Assembly: GCA_002779455.1 (NCBI GenBank)
Contig: PEWM01000026.1
Coordinates: 1 to 8,715, forward strand
Source: Deltaproteobacteria bacterium CG07_land_8_20_14_0_80_60_11
Lineage (GTDB): Bacteria > Desulfobacterota > Desulfobaccia > Desulfobaccales > 0-14-0-80-60-11
Reading direction: 5' to 3'
Length of the DNA: 8,715 nucleotides
Shown here: in pieces, positions 1-5,258 of the stretch
Position numbering within the stretch: the first letter of the stretch is position 1
How the letters are laid out: every line of letters begins with the position of its first letter
The notes under the pieces: generated by a model
Told to the model about the DNA's origin: nothing
Seen by the model: the letters and a program-made list of their open reading frames with translations, nothing else
Databases searched by the model: none
Translations under genes and position numbers: made by a program

Positions 1-30
1 TTCCCGGATGATCTTCTCAAAATCTTTCAT
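1..30 (-). CDS. Partial small protein, N-terminus only; paralogue of the 94-aa protein at 4635-4919
   Basis: Only the first ten codons lie in the window; they read MKDFEKIIRE on the minus strand, and the gene continues beyond the left edge. The start ATG (28-30) is preceded by a strong AGGAGG Shine-Dalgarno about seven bases upstream. The peptide matches the start of the small protein encoded at 4635-4919 (MKEFEEVIRE) at seven of ten positions, with only D/E, K/E and I/V differences, and the DNA around the start codon is similar too. I therefore read it as a second member of the same family. It lies 118 bases downstream of the dynamin-like gene on the same strand and may be read from riboswitch A, from its own promoter at 66-94, or both. 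Function is unknown. Confidence 0.7.
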   Translation of the reverse strand, partial: MKDFEKIIRE

Positions 31-65
31 GGCCGCCTCCTCTTGAGGTGATGGGGGTTTGCCCT

Positions 66-94
66 TAAGGTAAGAATGTTCTTGCCCATGTCAA
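66..94 (-). promoter_or_regulatory. Putative promoter for the left-edge small gene
   Basis: On the minus strand a perfect TTGACA (-35) occupies 94-89. A weak -10 candidate, ACCTTA, follows after 17 bases (71-66); TACCTT at a 16-base spacing is the alternative. The -35 and the next five bases (TTGACATGGGC, 84-94) are identical to the start of the riboswitch A promoter at 2040-2050. No riboswitch is visible between this promoter and the ATG at 30. Confidence 0.4.
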
Positions 95-148
95 GCCTAA
101 CCTCCTTTTTTCACAAGTATTTTCCATAACTACCCCGAAGCTCGGCAA

Positions 149-1903
149 TCAGGTCAAGGTGTTTTCAATCCGCTCCCTTAAAGCGAATAATTTTGATTCG
201 GCCTGAAGGATTTCGGTCAATCTTTGATCCAGCTGACCCATTCTAGCGGCGGTAGCCTGGGCGCTGCTCTGTTTTTGGGTCAAAGCCCGGTCCAGGGCCT
301 GCCGGATGCTTTGCGTGGTGTCATCGATCTTGGCGACCCAGGTCCGGCGGAAATCCCGGGCAATTTCGGCAAGCCGCTGATGAAAATCGTAGCGCAGGCG
401 CCCGCAATGCTTATCCACCAATTCGCCGACATTTTCCAACAGCTTTTTGAGCAGCAACCCTCTGGTCAAGGCCCGGGGCAGGAGTGAGGTCACGGTCATC
501 TGGAGAATCTCTAAGCCCACCGGTTCATCCTTAAATTTGAACCAAAATTGGCGCAGATCGGGGAAGGCTTCCTCCGCCGCAAAGCCTCTGAGAGAAAAGG
601 CAAAGATACGGGCGGTCAACTGGGTCAAACGTTCCAGGATGGCATTGATGCGGGTAGCGAAATCCTGGTGGGTATCGGCCAACTGCTGGGAGAGTTTCTC
701 AATTTCCTGGCGCCGCCAGGTGGTGAAGACATCCCGCAATGCGGCAAACAAGATTTCTTCCGTTTCCTGGCGTAAATCCACGGCATTCTGGCTTTTCTGA
801 TGGAACACCTCTTCCATCTGCCGGCGCAGATTGATGATGGTCTCTTGCTTGAAGGCGTTGAGGTCCGCTTCTATTTCGCCGATCACGCCCTTGAGCCGAC
901 CATCCAGCAGCAGCAGAGACAATTCCCGTTCTTTTCCCAGGCCCTGCAATTCCTGGTTGAATCGGGTGATCTTTTCCGCCAATTCCTTCAGGGGCATGGA
1001 ACTGGCCTGACGTTCCACCTTAAGGGCCAGGGTCGAATCGGTGATGATCTTAAGAGCCCCGCTGATGCAAGAAATCAACAGCACCCGCCCCTTTTCTTTG
1101 TAGAGAAACTGACGCAAATGATTTTCAAACTCGGGGAGCAAACTGGCTTTAAGAAGTTCAGTTCGTCCTTCGACCTTGCCATCCAGCGCCAGTTTAGCTG
1201 ATAGGGGGAAGATCATGACGTGCCCAGTGGCTAAATTGGCTTGCAGCACCTGGGTGGTGAATTCTAACGCCTCTTGGCGCTGAGCCTCCTCCACATAATC
1301 GACTTTATTAAGAACAACGAATAACTTATGAACATACTCCCGGATATCCTTGAGAAACTCCTGCTCGGCGGCAGAGAGCGGCGGGTCAACGGTGACCACA
1401 AAAATGGCTGCATCCACCTGGGGCAGATAATTATAGGCCACTTCGGTGTTGTGGCTGTAAACCGAGCCCACCCCGGGGGTGTCGATGACCCTCACGCCAT
1501 CCTTCAAATAATCCGAGGGATAGGTGATGGCTACTTCCCTTACCCCCTTCTGATTGCGCGGATTGCCTTTCTCGGTGATATATTCCACTAATTCCGGCTG
1601 GGAGATTTTTTCCCGCTCCCCATGGTGAAAAAGCACCTCGATATTTAAGTGCTCGCCGTATCCCAAGACGGTGACGACCGAGGTCAGGGGGACAATGGCA
1701 GTCGGCAACAGCGACTCGCCCAGGAGGGCATTGATCAGCGTGCTCTTCCCCCGTTTGAAGGCTCCCAGGACTACCAAATTAAAACGATTTTCCCGCAGCT
1801 TGCCGATAAGCCGGGCCAGGTTCGGCCCTTGCAGTTCCGAAAGCCCGGCTAATTGGCTCAACTCTTTTTCCAGATCTTCTTTCAGGTCCCGATAAACCCC
1901 CAT
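149..1903 (-). CDS. Bacterial dynamin-like GTPase (dynamin superfamily)
   Basis: A 584-aa protein with a complete GTPase core: the G1 P-loop GAFKRGKST at about residues 47-55, a G2 threonine in PLTSV (about 74), G3 DTPGVGS at 141-147 and G4 NKVD at 199-202. The rest is long, charged and helical (about 300-580), with hydrophobic stretches near residues 275-300 and 485-510 that could form the membrane-contacting part. This order is typical of bacterial dynamin-like proteins, which bind and remodel membranes on GTP hydrolysis. The ATG at 1903 is supported by an AAGGAG ribosome site five to six bases upstream. The gene starts 22 bases after the T-run of the riboswitch A terminator, so it is the first gene under that switch. 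Fluoride control of a dynamin-like gene is unexpected; membrane repair under fluoride stress is my inference. The family call is secure, the precise role is not. Confidence 0.9.
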   Translation of the reverse strand: MGVYRDLKEDLEKELSQLAGLSELQGPNLARLIGKLRENRFNLVVLGAFKRGKSTLINALLGESLLPTAIVPLTSVVTVLGYGEHLNIEVLFHHGEREKISQPELVEYITEKGNPRNQKGVREVAITYPSDYLKDGVRVIDTPGVGSVYSHNTEVAYNYLPQVDAAIFVVTVDPPLSAAEQEFLKDIREYVHKLFVVLNKVDYVEEAQRQEALEFTTQVLQANLATGHVMIFPLSAKLALDGKVEGRTELLKASLLPEFENHLRQFLYKEKGRVLLISCISGALKIITDSTLALKVERQASSMPLKELAEKITRFNQELQGLGKERELSLLLLDGRLKGVIGEIEADLNAFKQETIINLRRQMEEVFHQKSQNAVDLRQETEEILFAALRDVFTTWRRQEIEKLSQQLADTHQDFATRINAILERLTQLTARIFAFSLRGFAAEEAFPDLRQFWFKFKDEPVGLEILQMTVTSLLPRALTRGLLLKKLLENVGELVDKHCGRLRYDFHQRLAEIARDFRRTWVAKIDDTTQSIRQALDRALTQKQSSAQATAARMGQLDQRLTEILQAESKLFALRERIENTLT

Positions 1904-1925
1904 TGCTTCTCCTTGCCGTTAGAGC

Positions 1926-1961
1926 AAAAAAAAACCTCTGCCCCTAAAATGGACAGAAGTC
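1926..1961 (-). terminator. Riboswitch A expression-platform terminator
   Basis: Read on the minus strand, ACTTCTGTCC (1960-1951) pairs with GGGCAGAGGT (1943-1934) in ten pairs including two G-U, across a short A/T-rich loop, followed by a run of nine T. Its 5' arm contains most of the GACTTC strand (1961-1956) that the aptamer needs for its pseudoknot, so aptamer and terminator are mutually exclusive. Confidence 0.85.
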
Positions 1962-2010
1962 ATCAGCCCCGCCTGGCGCCAGTGGGCAATTAAGGCGGAC
2001 TTCATCGCCT
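1951..2010 (-). ncRNA. Fluoride (crcB) riboswitch A, leftward, upstream of the dynamin-like gene
   Basis: On the minus strand the aptamer begins AGGCGATGAAGTCCGCCT (2010-1993). A stem AGGC/GCCT encloses the GATG loop; a P3 hairpin beginning GCCC and ending GGGC follows, then CTGATGACTTC. The pseudoknot strands GAAGTC and GACTTC pair perfectly over six bases. The layout matches the Thermotoga petrophila fluoride aptamer as I remember it (GGGCGAUGAGGCCCGCCC ... GGGCUGAUGGCCUC). One deviation: the usual AAC after the first stem reads AAT here. With the terminator at 1926-1961 it forms a transcriptional ON switch for the gene at 149-1903. Confidence 0.9.
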
Positions 2011-2021
2011 TTTTATTTAGA

Positions 2022-2050
2022 ACTTAAAACGAAAAATAAGCCCATGTCAA
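2022..2050 (-). promoter_or_regulatory. Promoter of riboswitch A transcript
   Basis: A perfect TTGACA (-35) lies on the minus strand at 2050-2045. A weaker -10, TTAAGT, follows after 17 bases at 2027-2022. Transcription would start near 2015, a few bases before the aptamer at 2010, as expected for a riboswitch leader. Confidence 0.6.
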
Positions 2051-2082
2051 TCTGGAAGAAATTTTATTCGGAAGATCATTCC

Positions 2083-2111
2083 TGGACAATCTGTCTATCA
2101 AGGGCAAGAAT
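2083..2111 (+). promoter_or_regulatory. Promoter of orphan riboswitch C
   Basis: TGGACA (2083-2088, five of six matches to the -35 consensus) is followed after 17 bases by AAGAAT (2106-2111, four of six to the -10). A start near 2118 would fall just at the 5' end of the aptamer. It is back-to-back with the riboswitch A promoter, with 32 bases between the two -35 boxes. Confidence 0.55.
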
Positions 2112-2116
2112 AAGGT

Positions 2117-2184
2117 ATCGGAGATAGGGTCCGCTGAAGTGGAAGAAAGCCAATAAACCGCATGAATGCTGATAGCTCCTGATC
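2117..2184 (+). ncRNA. Degenerate fluoride riboswitch C, rightward, with no downstream gene
   Basis: The arrangement copies riboswitch D: GATAGGGTCCGCT (2123-2135), a spacer, AAACCG (2155-2160), a three-pair P3 hairpin GCATGAATGC, then CTGATAGCTCC (2169-2179). Two positions are G in the other three copies and A here: the fourth base of the GATG loop (2126) and the base after CTGAT (2174). In the Thermotoga aptamer the equivalent bases (G8 and G42, from memory) border the fluoride site and form the outer pseudoknot pairs. Only four internal pseudoknot pairs remain (2127-2130 with 2175-2178), and the first stem has an A-G mismatch (2122/2133). Reduced or lost fluoride sensing is inferred. Confidence 0.7.
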
Positions 2185-2211
2185 TTATCCATGGCGATCA
2201 GGGGCTTTTTT
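2174..2211 (+). terminator. Riboswitch C terminator
   Basis: AGCTCCTGATC (2174-2184) pairs with GATCAGGGGCT (2196-2206) over eleven bases with one G-U, followed by six T (2206-2211). The stem stays fully paired although its first base differs from the riboswitch D terminator: the G-C pair there is A-T here, a compensatory change. The terminator faces the 3' end of the convergent fhs gene. Confidence 0.88.
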
Positions 2212-2220
2212 ATGGGCTAC

Positions 2221-2314
2221 CCAAGCCGGCCTCCCGGCAGCTTGGACCAGTTTTCGGGGGCCGGCCAGTATAACCGCGCCATCCGGCTCCCAGGCAGCCC
2301 TGAGAGCCGGATGG
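2221..2314. other. Two inverted repeats in the gene-free stretch between riboswitch C and fhs
   Basis: The 154 bases between the riboswitch C terminator and the fhs stop codon hold no convincing gene. They contain a hairpin with CCAAGC/GCTTGG ends and an inner CGG/CCG (2221-2245), and a perfect 11-base inverted repeat CCATCCGGCTC/GAGCCGGATGG (2279-2289 and 2304-2314) with a 14-base loop. Neither has a T-run on either strand. They could be accessory 3'-end structures of the fhs transcript or remnants of a lost gene. Confidence 0.5.
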
Positions 2315-2329
2315 GCTTGGTTAAACCAC

Positions 2330-2351
2330 CTCCAGGCCCTTGGGCCTGGAG
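2330..2351 (-). terminator. Hairpin just downstream of fhs, likely transcript end
   Basis: CTCCAGGCCC and GGGCCTGGAG are perfect ten-base complements around a two-base centre (the actual loop would need four to six bases). The structure lies 15 bases past the fhs stop codon. On the minus strand it is followed only by TGGTTTAACC, so it is not a classical intrinsic terminator, but its strength and position suggest 3'-end formation or stabilisation. Confidence 0.5.
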
Positions 2352-2365
2352 TGAGAAAACCTCAT

Positions 2366-4147
2366 TTAGAACAGCCCGTAGGATTTGCCGGTCTTGACGT
2401 TCACGTCCACCTTCCGGAAGGCCGGGCTGGAGCTGGTGCCGGGCATCAGGCTGATGGTGCCGGTGCACGGGCAGATATACTTGGCGCCGCTGTACAGCAG
2501 GAAGTCCCGCACCGCCAGATGCCAGCCCTTGGGCACGCCCTTTACGGTAGGGTCGTGGGTCAGGCTCAGGTGCGTCTTCACCATCATAACATGATAATCT
2601 TTGAACTTGGGATCGGCTTCGAACATCTTCGCCTTGGCCTCGGCCTCGGGCGTATAGACCACTCCGTCGGCGCCATAGATTTTAGTGGCGATGGTTTCAA
2701 TCTTCTTCCGCAGCGGCATCTCCATGGGATAAAGGAACTTGAAGTCCACTTTCTCTTTGCAGGCGTCAATCACCGCGTCCGCCAGCTCCACGCCGCCCTC
2801 GCCGCCGTAGCGCCAGTAGTTGCCCTCCGCCGCCCGGACCCCTTCGGCCTCGGCGCACCGCTTGACCATCTTGATTTCTTCATCGGTGTCGGTGGGAAAG
2901 CGGTTGATGGAAACCACCGGTTTGATGCCGGACTGCTTGACGATGTTGATGTTATGGACCAGGTTCTTTAAGCCGTCCTCCAGCCAGGCCAGGGTCTGGG
3001 GGGTGGAGGTATTGTACTCCGGGGGAATGGGACGACCCGGCCGGACGGGCAGGGCCCCGGCGTTGACCCCGTGGTGCTTCAGGGCCCGGATGGAGGAGGT
3101 GAGCACCGCCACATTGGGTTTGAACCCGGCTTCCCGGCACTTGATGTTCCAGAACTTCTCAAAGCCGAGATCGCAGCCGAAGCCGGACTCGGTGACATGG
3201 TAGTCGAAGAGCTTCAGGGCGGTCCGGCAGGCGACGATGGAAGACTGGGCTACGGCGATGTTGCCGAAGGGCCCGGCGTGCACGAAGACCGGCTGTAATT
3301 CCACCGTGGCGCACAGGGTGGGGTTGATGGAGGGCAGCATCCAGGCGGTCATGGCCCCGGCGCACTCCAGGTCCTCGGTGGTGACGGGGTTGCCCTTCTT
3401 GTCATAGGCCACGGTGATCTCGCCTAACCTTTTGCGCAGATTCGGCAGATCGCTGAACATGGAGAGGATGGCCATCACTTCCGAGGCCACGGCGATGCAG
3501 AAGCTGGAGTCCATCTGGAAGCCGTCCATCTTGGTGCCCCGGCCCATGGTGATGTTGCGCAACGACTGGGCGCACAGGTCAAAGCACCATTTCATCTCCG
3601 CTCTTCTTGGGTCGATGTTCAGCCGTTTCATGCCGATCTTGGCCAGTTGCGCGTCGTCGTAGTTGAACTCATGCTGCAGCCGGGAATTCATCGCCACCAT
3701 GGCCAGGTTGTTGGCGATGGTGACATTGTTGATGTCCCCGGTGAGGCCCAGGGAAAAATCGGCCATGGGAATCAATAGGGCGATGCCGCTGCCGGCGGCG
3801 GTGCCCTTGATGTTCATGGTGGGGCCGCCGGAGGGCTGACGGATGGCCCCGGACACGCTCATGCCTCGGTGGGCCAGGCTTTCAACCAGGCCCATGGTGG
3901 TCACGGTCTTACCTTCGCCCAGGGGGGTGGGGGTGATGGCGGTGACGTCGATGTAATAGCCATCCGGCCTGTCCTTCAGGCGCTCCAGGATCTTCATGTA
4001 GTCCACCCTGCCGATTTTGCGGCCCATGGGGATGCGCTCGTCGGGCAAGATGCCGATCTTGTCACATTGCCGGTTAAAATCCAGTTCCTCTTCGGCGAGC
4101 TCCCCAATCTGCCAGTCTTCCATTTTGGTGGGGTCATACTTGGCCAT
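2366..4147 (-). CDS. fhs: Formate--tetrahydrofolate ligase (10-formyl-THF synthetase)
   Basis: A 593-aa cytoplasmic enzyme joining formate to tetrahydrofolate with ATP, through formyl phosphate, to give 10-formyl-THF. It is the formate-activating step of the Wood-Ljungdahl methyl branch and of one-carbon metabolism. The ATP loop TPLGEGKT is at residues 74-81, GDINN at 138-142, HAGPFGNIAVAQSSI at 290-304 and the family signature SSIRALKHHG at 351-360. Compared with the classical bacterial form (about 557 aa, typically GGPFANIAHGCNS), this protein is longer and the loop differs, pointing to a separate clade. The start is supported by AAGGAGG about nine bases upstream. A CRP/FNR-type palindrome sits at 4168-4185. 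Two small genes lie upstream on the same strand with gaps of about 135 bases, so read-through from riboswitch B is possible but not shown. Confidence 0.96.
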   Translation of the reverse strand: MAKYDPTKMEDWQIGELAEEELDFNRQCDKIGILPDERIPMGRKIGRVDYMKILERLKDRPDGYYIDVTAITPTPLGEGKTVTTMGLVESLAHRGMSVSGAIRQPSGGPTMNIKGTAAGSGIALLIPMADFSLGLTGDINNVTIANNLAMVAMNSRLQHEFNYDDAQLAKIGMKRLNIDPRRAEMKWCFDLCAQSLRNITMGRGTKMDGFQMDSSFCIAVASEVMAILSMFSDLPNLRKRLGEITVAYDKKGNPVTTEDLECAGAMTAWMLPSINPTLCATVELQPVFVHAGPFGNIAVAQSSIVACRTALKLFDYHVTESGFGCDLGFEKFWNIKCREAGFKPNVAVLTSSIRALKHHGVNAGALPVRPGRPIPPEYNTSTPQTLAWLEDGLKNLVHNINIVKQSGIKPVVSINRFPTDTDEEIKMVKRCAEAEGVRAAEGNYWRYGGEGGVELADAVIDACKEKVDFKFLYPMEMPLRKKIETIATKIYGADGVVYTPEAEAKAKMFEADPKFKDYHVMMVKTHLSLTHDPTVKGVPKGWHLAVRDFLLYSGAKYICPCTGTISLMPGTSSSPAFRKVDVNVKTGKSYGLF

Positions 4148-4167
4148 AAAACTACTCCTCCTTAATG

Positions 4168-4185
4168 TTGTGATTTAATTCACAA
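4168..4185. promoter_or_regulatory. CRP/FNR-family type operator in the fhs leader
   Basis: TTGTGA-TTTAAT-TCACAA is a perfect palindrome that fits the CRP consensus TGTGA-N6-TCACA. Related regulators such as HcpR of sulfate reducers are reported to use a similar site (from memory). It ends 20 bases before the fhs ATG, next to the Shine-Dalgarno, a position that would favour repression if the promoter is just upstream. I could not find a convincing -10/-35 pair in 4186-4282. Confidence 0.55.
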
Positions 4186-4282
4186 TTCCCGGCCTTGTTT
4201 CATTCACCGGGGTTATCACCAGACAACTGAGATTATGCGGTTCTCTTTTGGTTATATCTTTCAATGTTACTCGACTATTAAA

Positions 4283-4501
4283 TCATGTGTTCCCAATCTT
4301 ATTTAAGACCATGACGCAGTAAGTCCCCCAATCCCTCCATCTTACTTCGTCTATTTCGCCTCTTTCAAACGCCCACCTGGAGGCGTCATCGATGATCGGG
4401 TCGGCGCCACCCGCCGAGAGCCGATACATCTGGTTGATTTCCTTTGCCGCGGCCCGGTAAATGGCCTTCTTGGTCAGGCGGAGCTCGATAACCTTTCCCA
4501 T
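4283..4501 (-). CDS. Hypothetical 72-aa protein
   Basis: I do not recognise this protein. It is small, soluble-looking and basic at the N-terminus (MGKVIELRLTKKAIYRAAAK), then acidic and rich in tryptophan (three W between residues 43 and 58). It has no signal peptide, membrane segment or cysteine cluster. The ATG at 4501 has a purine-rich ribosome site (GGAAGGGGG) about eight bases upstream, and an in-frame stop lies upstream, so the start is plausible. It lies between the 94-aa gene and fhs on the same strand, with gaps of 133 and 135 bases. The overlapping frame at 4386-4598 competes with it; I prefer this one because of its ribosome site and more normal composition. Confidence 0.55.
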   Translation of the reverse strand: MGKVIELRLTKKAIYRAAAKEINQMYRLSAGGADPIIDDASRWAFERGEIDEVRWRDWGTYCVMVLNKIGNT

Positions 4502-4521
4502 TGTCAGACCCCCTTCCTGGT

Positions 4522-4535
4522 CCCCTGATCAGGGG
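4522..4535. repeat. 14-bp perfect palindrome upstream of the 72-aa gene
   Basis: CCCCTGATCAGGGG is self-complementary. It resembles the two arms of the riboswitch C and D terminators (CTCCTGATC and GATCAGGGGC) joined without a loop. No T-run follows. It may be a small hairpin, a protein site or chance. Confidence 0.35.
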
Positions 4536-4634
4536 TTGCTCTTCGGTTGGTTTTCGAGGTTTTAAGGTCTCAATGACGATCATCAGCAACTCTCCCACTC
4601 CAGCACCTTGATGCCCTTTAAGCCATTTGGGACG

Positions 4635-4919
4635 TTAAGGTACGATGTCCCAGTGCAGCGCAAAGGTATTATCATAGAGGGTGTAGGTAAATCCCATCAT
4701 CTTCCCGACGCCGGGCGGCCCTCCCTCCTGGATTCGCCAGTAAGATAAGTAAATGGCGGGAATCATGCGAGGCTCCTTGGTCTCAGGGTCGTCTGCGATG
4801 GTTTGCCATAATTCCCTTTTCTCCATGACGCGCCACAAGGTGCCGTAGTCCTTGCTGCGCACCGTCTGCCCCACGCGGGGCAGCCCTTTTTCCCGGATGA
4901 CTTCCTCAAACTCTTTCAT
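4635..4919 (-). CDS. Small 94-aa protein under riboswitch B (MKEFEEVIRE family)
   Basis: I do not recognise a named family. The 94-aa protein begins MKEFEEVIREKG, then has VGQTVRSKDYGTLWRVMEK, a mixed middle and an aromatic, glycine-rich C-terminus ending ALHWDIVP. It looks soluble, with no signal peptide or membrane helix. I chose the ATG at 4917-4919 because GAGGAGGG lies seven to eight bases upstream; the longer open frame to 4988 runs back through the terminator and aptamer and cannot be the true start. It is the first gene after riboswitch B. A paralogue starts at the left edge of the window downstream of the riboswitch A gene, so the family is tied to fluoride switches twice here. TGGGAC/GTCCCA (4629-4652) forms a hairpin across its stop codon. 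A fluoride-stress role is inferred from context only. Confidence 0.8.
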   Translation of the reverse strand: MKEFEEVIREKGLPRVGQTVRSKDYGTLWRVMEKRELWQTIADDPETKEPRMIPAIYLSYWRIQEGGPPGVGKMMGFTYTLYDNTFALHWDIVP

Positions 4920-4950
4920 GGCGGTCCCTCCTCTTGGATGAGTCGGGCAG

Positions 4951-4988
4951 AAAAAAAATGACTTCTGCCCGGAGTGGACAGAAGTCAT
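4951..4988 (-). terminator. Riboswitch B expression-platform terminator
   Basis: On the minus strand ATGACTTCTGTCC (4988-4976) pairs with GGGCAGAAGTCAT (4970-4958) over 13 bases with one G-U, followed by a run of eight T. The 5' arm contains GACTTC (4986-4981), the 3' pseudoknot strand of the aptamer, so fluoride binding should block terminator formation. Confidence 0.92.
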
Positions 4989-5036
4989 CAGCCCCGCCCT
5001 GAGAAAGCGGGACGGTTTCGGCGGACTTCATCGCCT
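4977..5036 (-). ncRNA. Fluoride (crcB) riboswitch B, leftward, upstream of the 94-aa gene
   Basis: On the minus strand GGCGATGAAGTCCGCC (5035-5020) forms the first stem-loop. It is followed by AAACCG, a seven-pair P3 stem GTCCCGC/GCGGGGC, then CTGATGACTTCTG. Pseudoknot strands GAAGTC/GACTTC match perfectly. Core, linker and 3' strand all agree with the fluoride aptamer consensus. It shares the 16-base first stem-loop and the segment GGGGCTGATGACTTCTGTCC with riboswitch A. Confidence 0.94.
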
Positions 5037-5044
5037 ACTAAAGC

Positions 5045-5072
5045 ATCTAAGTCCTTTTCGCAGGAAAGTCAA
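5045..5072 (-). promoter_or_regulatory. Promoter of riboswitch B transcript
   Basis: On the minus strand TTGACT (5072-5067) is followed after 16 bases by TTAGAT (5050-5045). A start near 5038 would lie at the 5' edge of the aptamer. Confidence 0.6.
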
Positions 5073-5094
5073 CATAATTCTTGGGAAAAAATCC

Positions 5095-5123
5095 TTGCAT
5101 TCATTGGCCGATGGAATTAATCT
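5095..5123 (+). promoter_or_regulatory. Promoter of riboswitch D / antiporter operon
   Basis: TTGCAT (5095-5100) and TAATCT (5118-5123) are separated by 17 bases. The boxes are imperfect, but their placement puts the start near 5130, exactly at the aptamer. It is back-to-back with the riboswitch B promoter, with 22 bases between the -35 boxes. Confidence 0.45.
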
Positions 5124-5129
5124 TTAAAA

Positions 5130-5198
5130 TAGCGATGGGGTCCGCCGGGGGGGAAGGATATTCTGCCCGAACCGTGATGACACTGATGGCTCCTGATC
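5130..5198 (+). ncRNA. Fluoride (crcB) riboswitch D, rightward, upstream of the antiporter operon
   Basis: AGCGATGGGGTCCGCC (5131-5146) is followed by a variable G-rich to CCC spacer hairpin, GAACCG, a short P3 (GTGATGACAC) and CTGATGGCTCC (5183-5193). The pseudoknot GGGGTC (5137-5142) with GGCTCC (5188-5193) keeps all six pairs, two of them G-U. The conserved GATG and CTGATG bases are intact, unlike riboswitch C. Na+/H+ antiporter and universal stress genes are reported members of fluoride riboswitch regulons, and both follow here. Confidence 0.92.
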
Positions 5199-5225
5199 TC
5201 ACCGGGTGTGGTCAGGGGCCTTTTT
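5188..5225 (+). terminator. Riboswitch D expression-platform terminator
   Basis: GGCTCCTGATC (5188-5198) pairs with GGTCAGGGGCC (5210-5220) over eleven bases with two G-U, followed by five T (5221-5225). The first six bases are the aptamer's 3' pseudoknot strand. Confidence 0.92.
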
Positions 5226-5258
5226 ATGGCCGCGACACCCGGTGTCAGGAGGATTAAC

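Noticed and set aside
2117..2211. Reading the rightward leader as a simple intrinsic terminator for an upstream gene
   Set aside because: No rightward gene precedes it. The promoter, P3, CTGAT and pseudoknot-like segments correspond position by position to riboswitch D.
2191..2397. A 68-aa rightward open frame after riboswitch C
   Set aside because: It starts within the terminator, or at an ATG right at the T-run. It lacks a ribosome site, runs through strong inverted repeats and into fhs antisense, and has low-complexity P/G/R/S composition. It is not a credible target gene of the switch.
4386..4598. A 70-aa leftward open frame overlapping the 72-aa gene
   Set aside because: Over most of its length it overlaps the 72-aa frame with shadow-like composition (rich in G, P, R), and its ribosome site is weaker. 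Only its first 30 or so residues are outside the overlap, too little to support a gene.
4635..4988. Longer version of the 94-aa gene starting at 4988
   Set aside because: The extra 23 codons lie within the riboswitch B aptamer and terminator. The ATG at 4919 has a strong ribosome site and matches the start of the left-edge paralogue.
5208..5258. Antiporter starts at GTG 5208 or ATG 5226
   Set aside because: Both lie within the riboswitch D terminator hairpin or its T-run, without a free ribosome site. GTG 5259 follows AGGAGG at the right distance.
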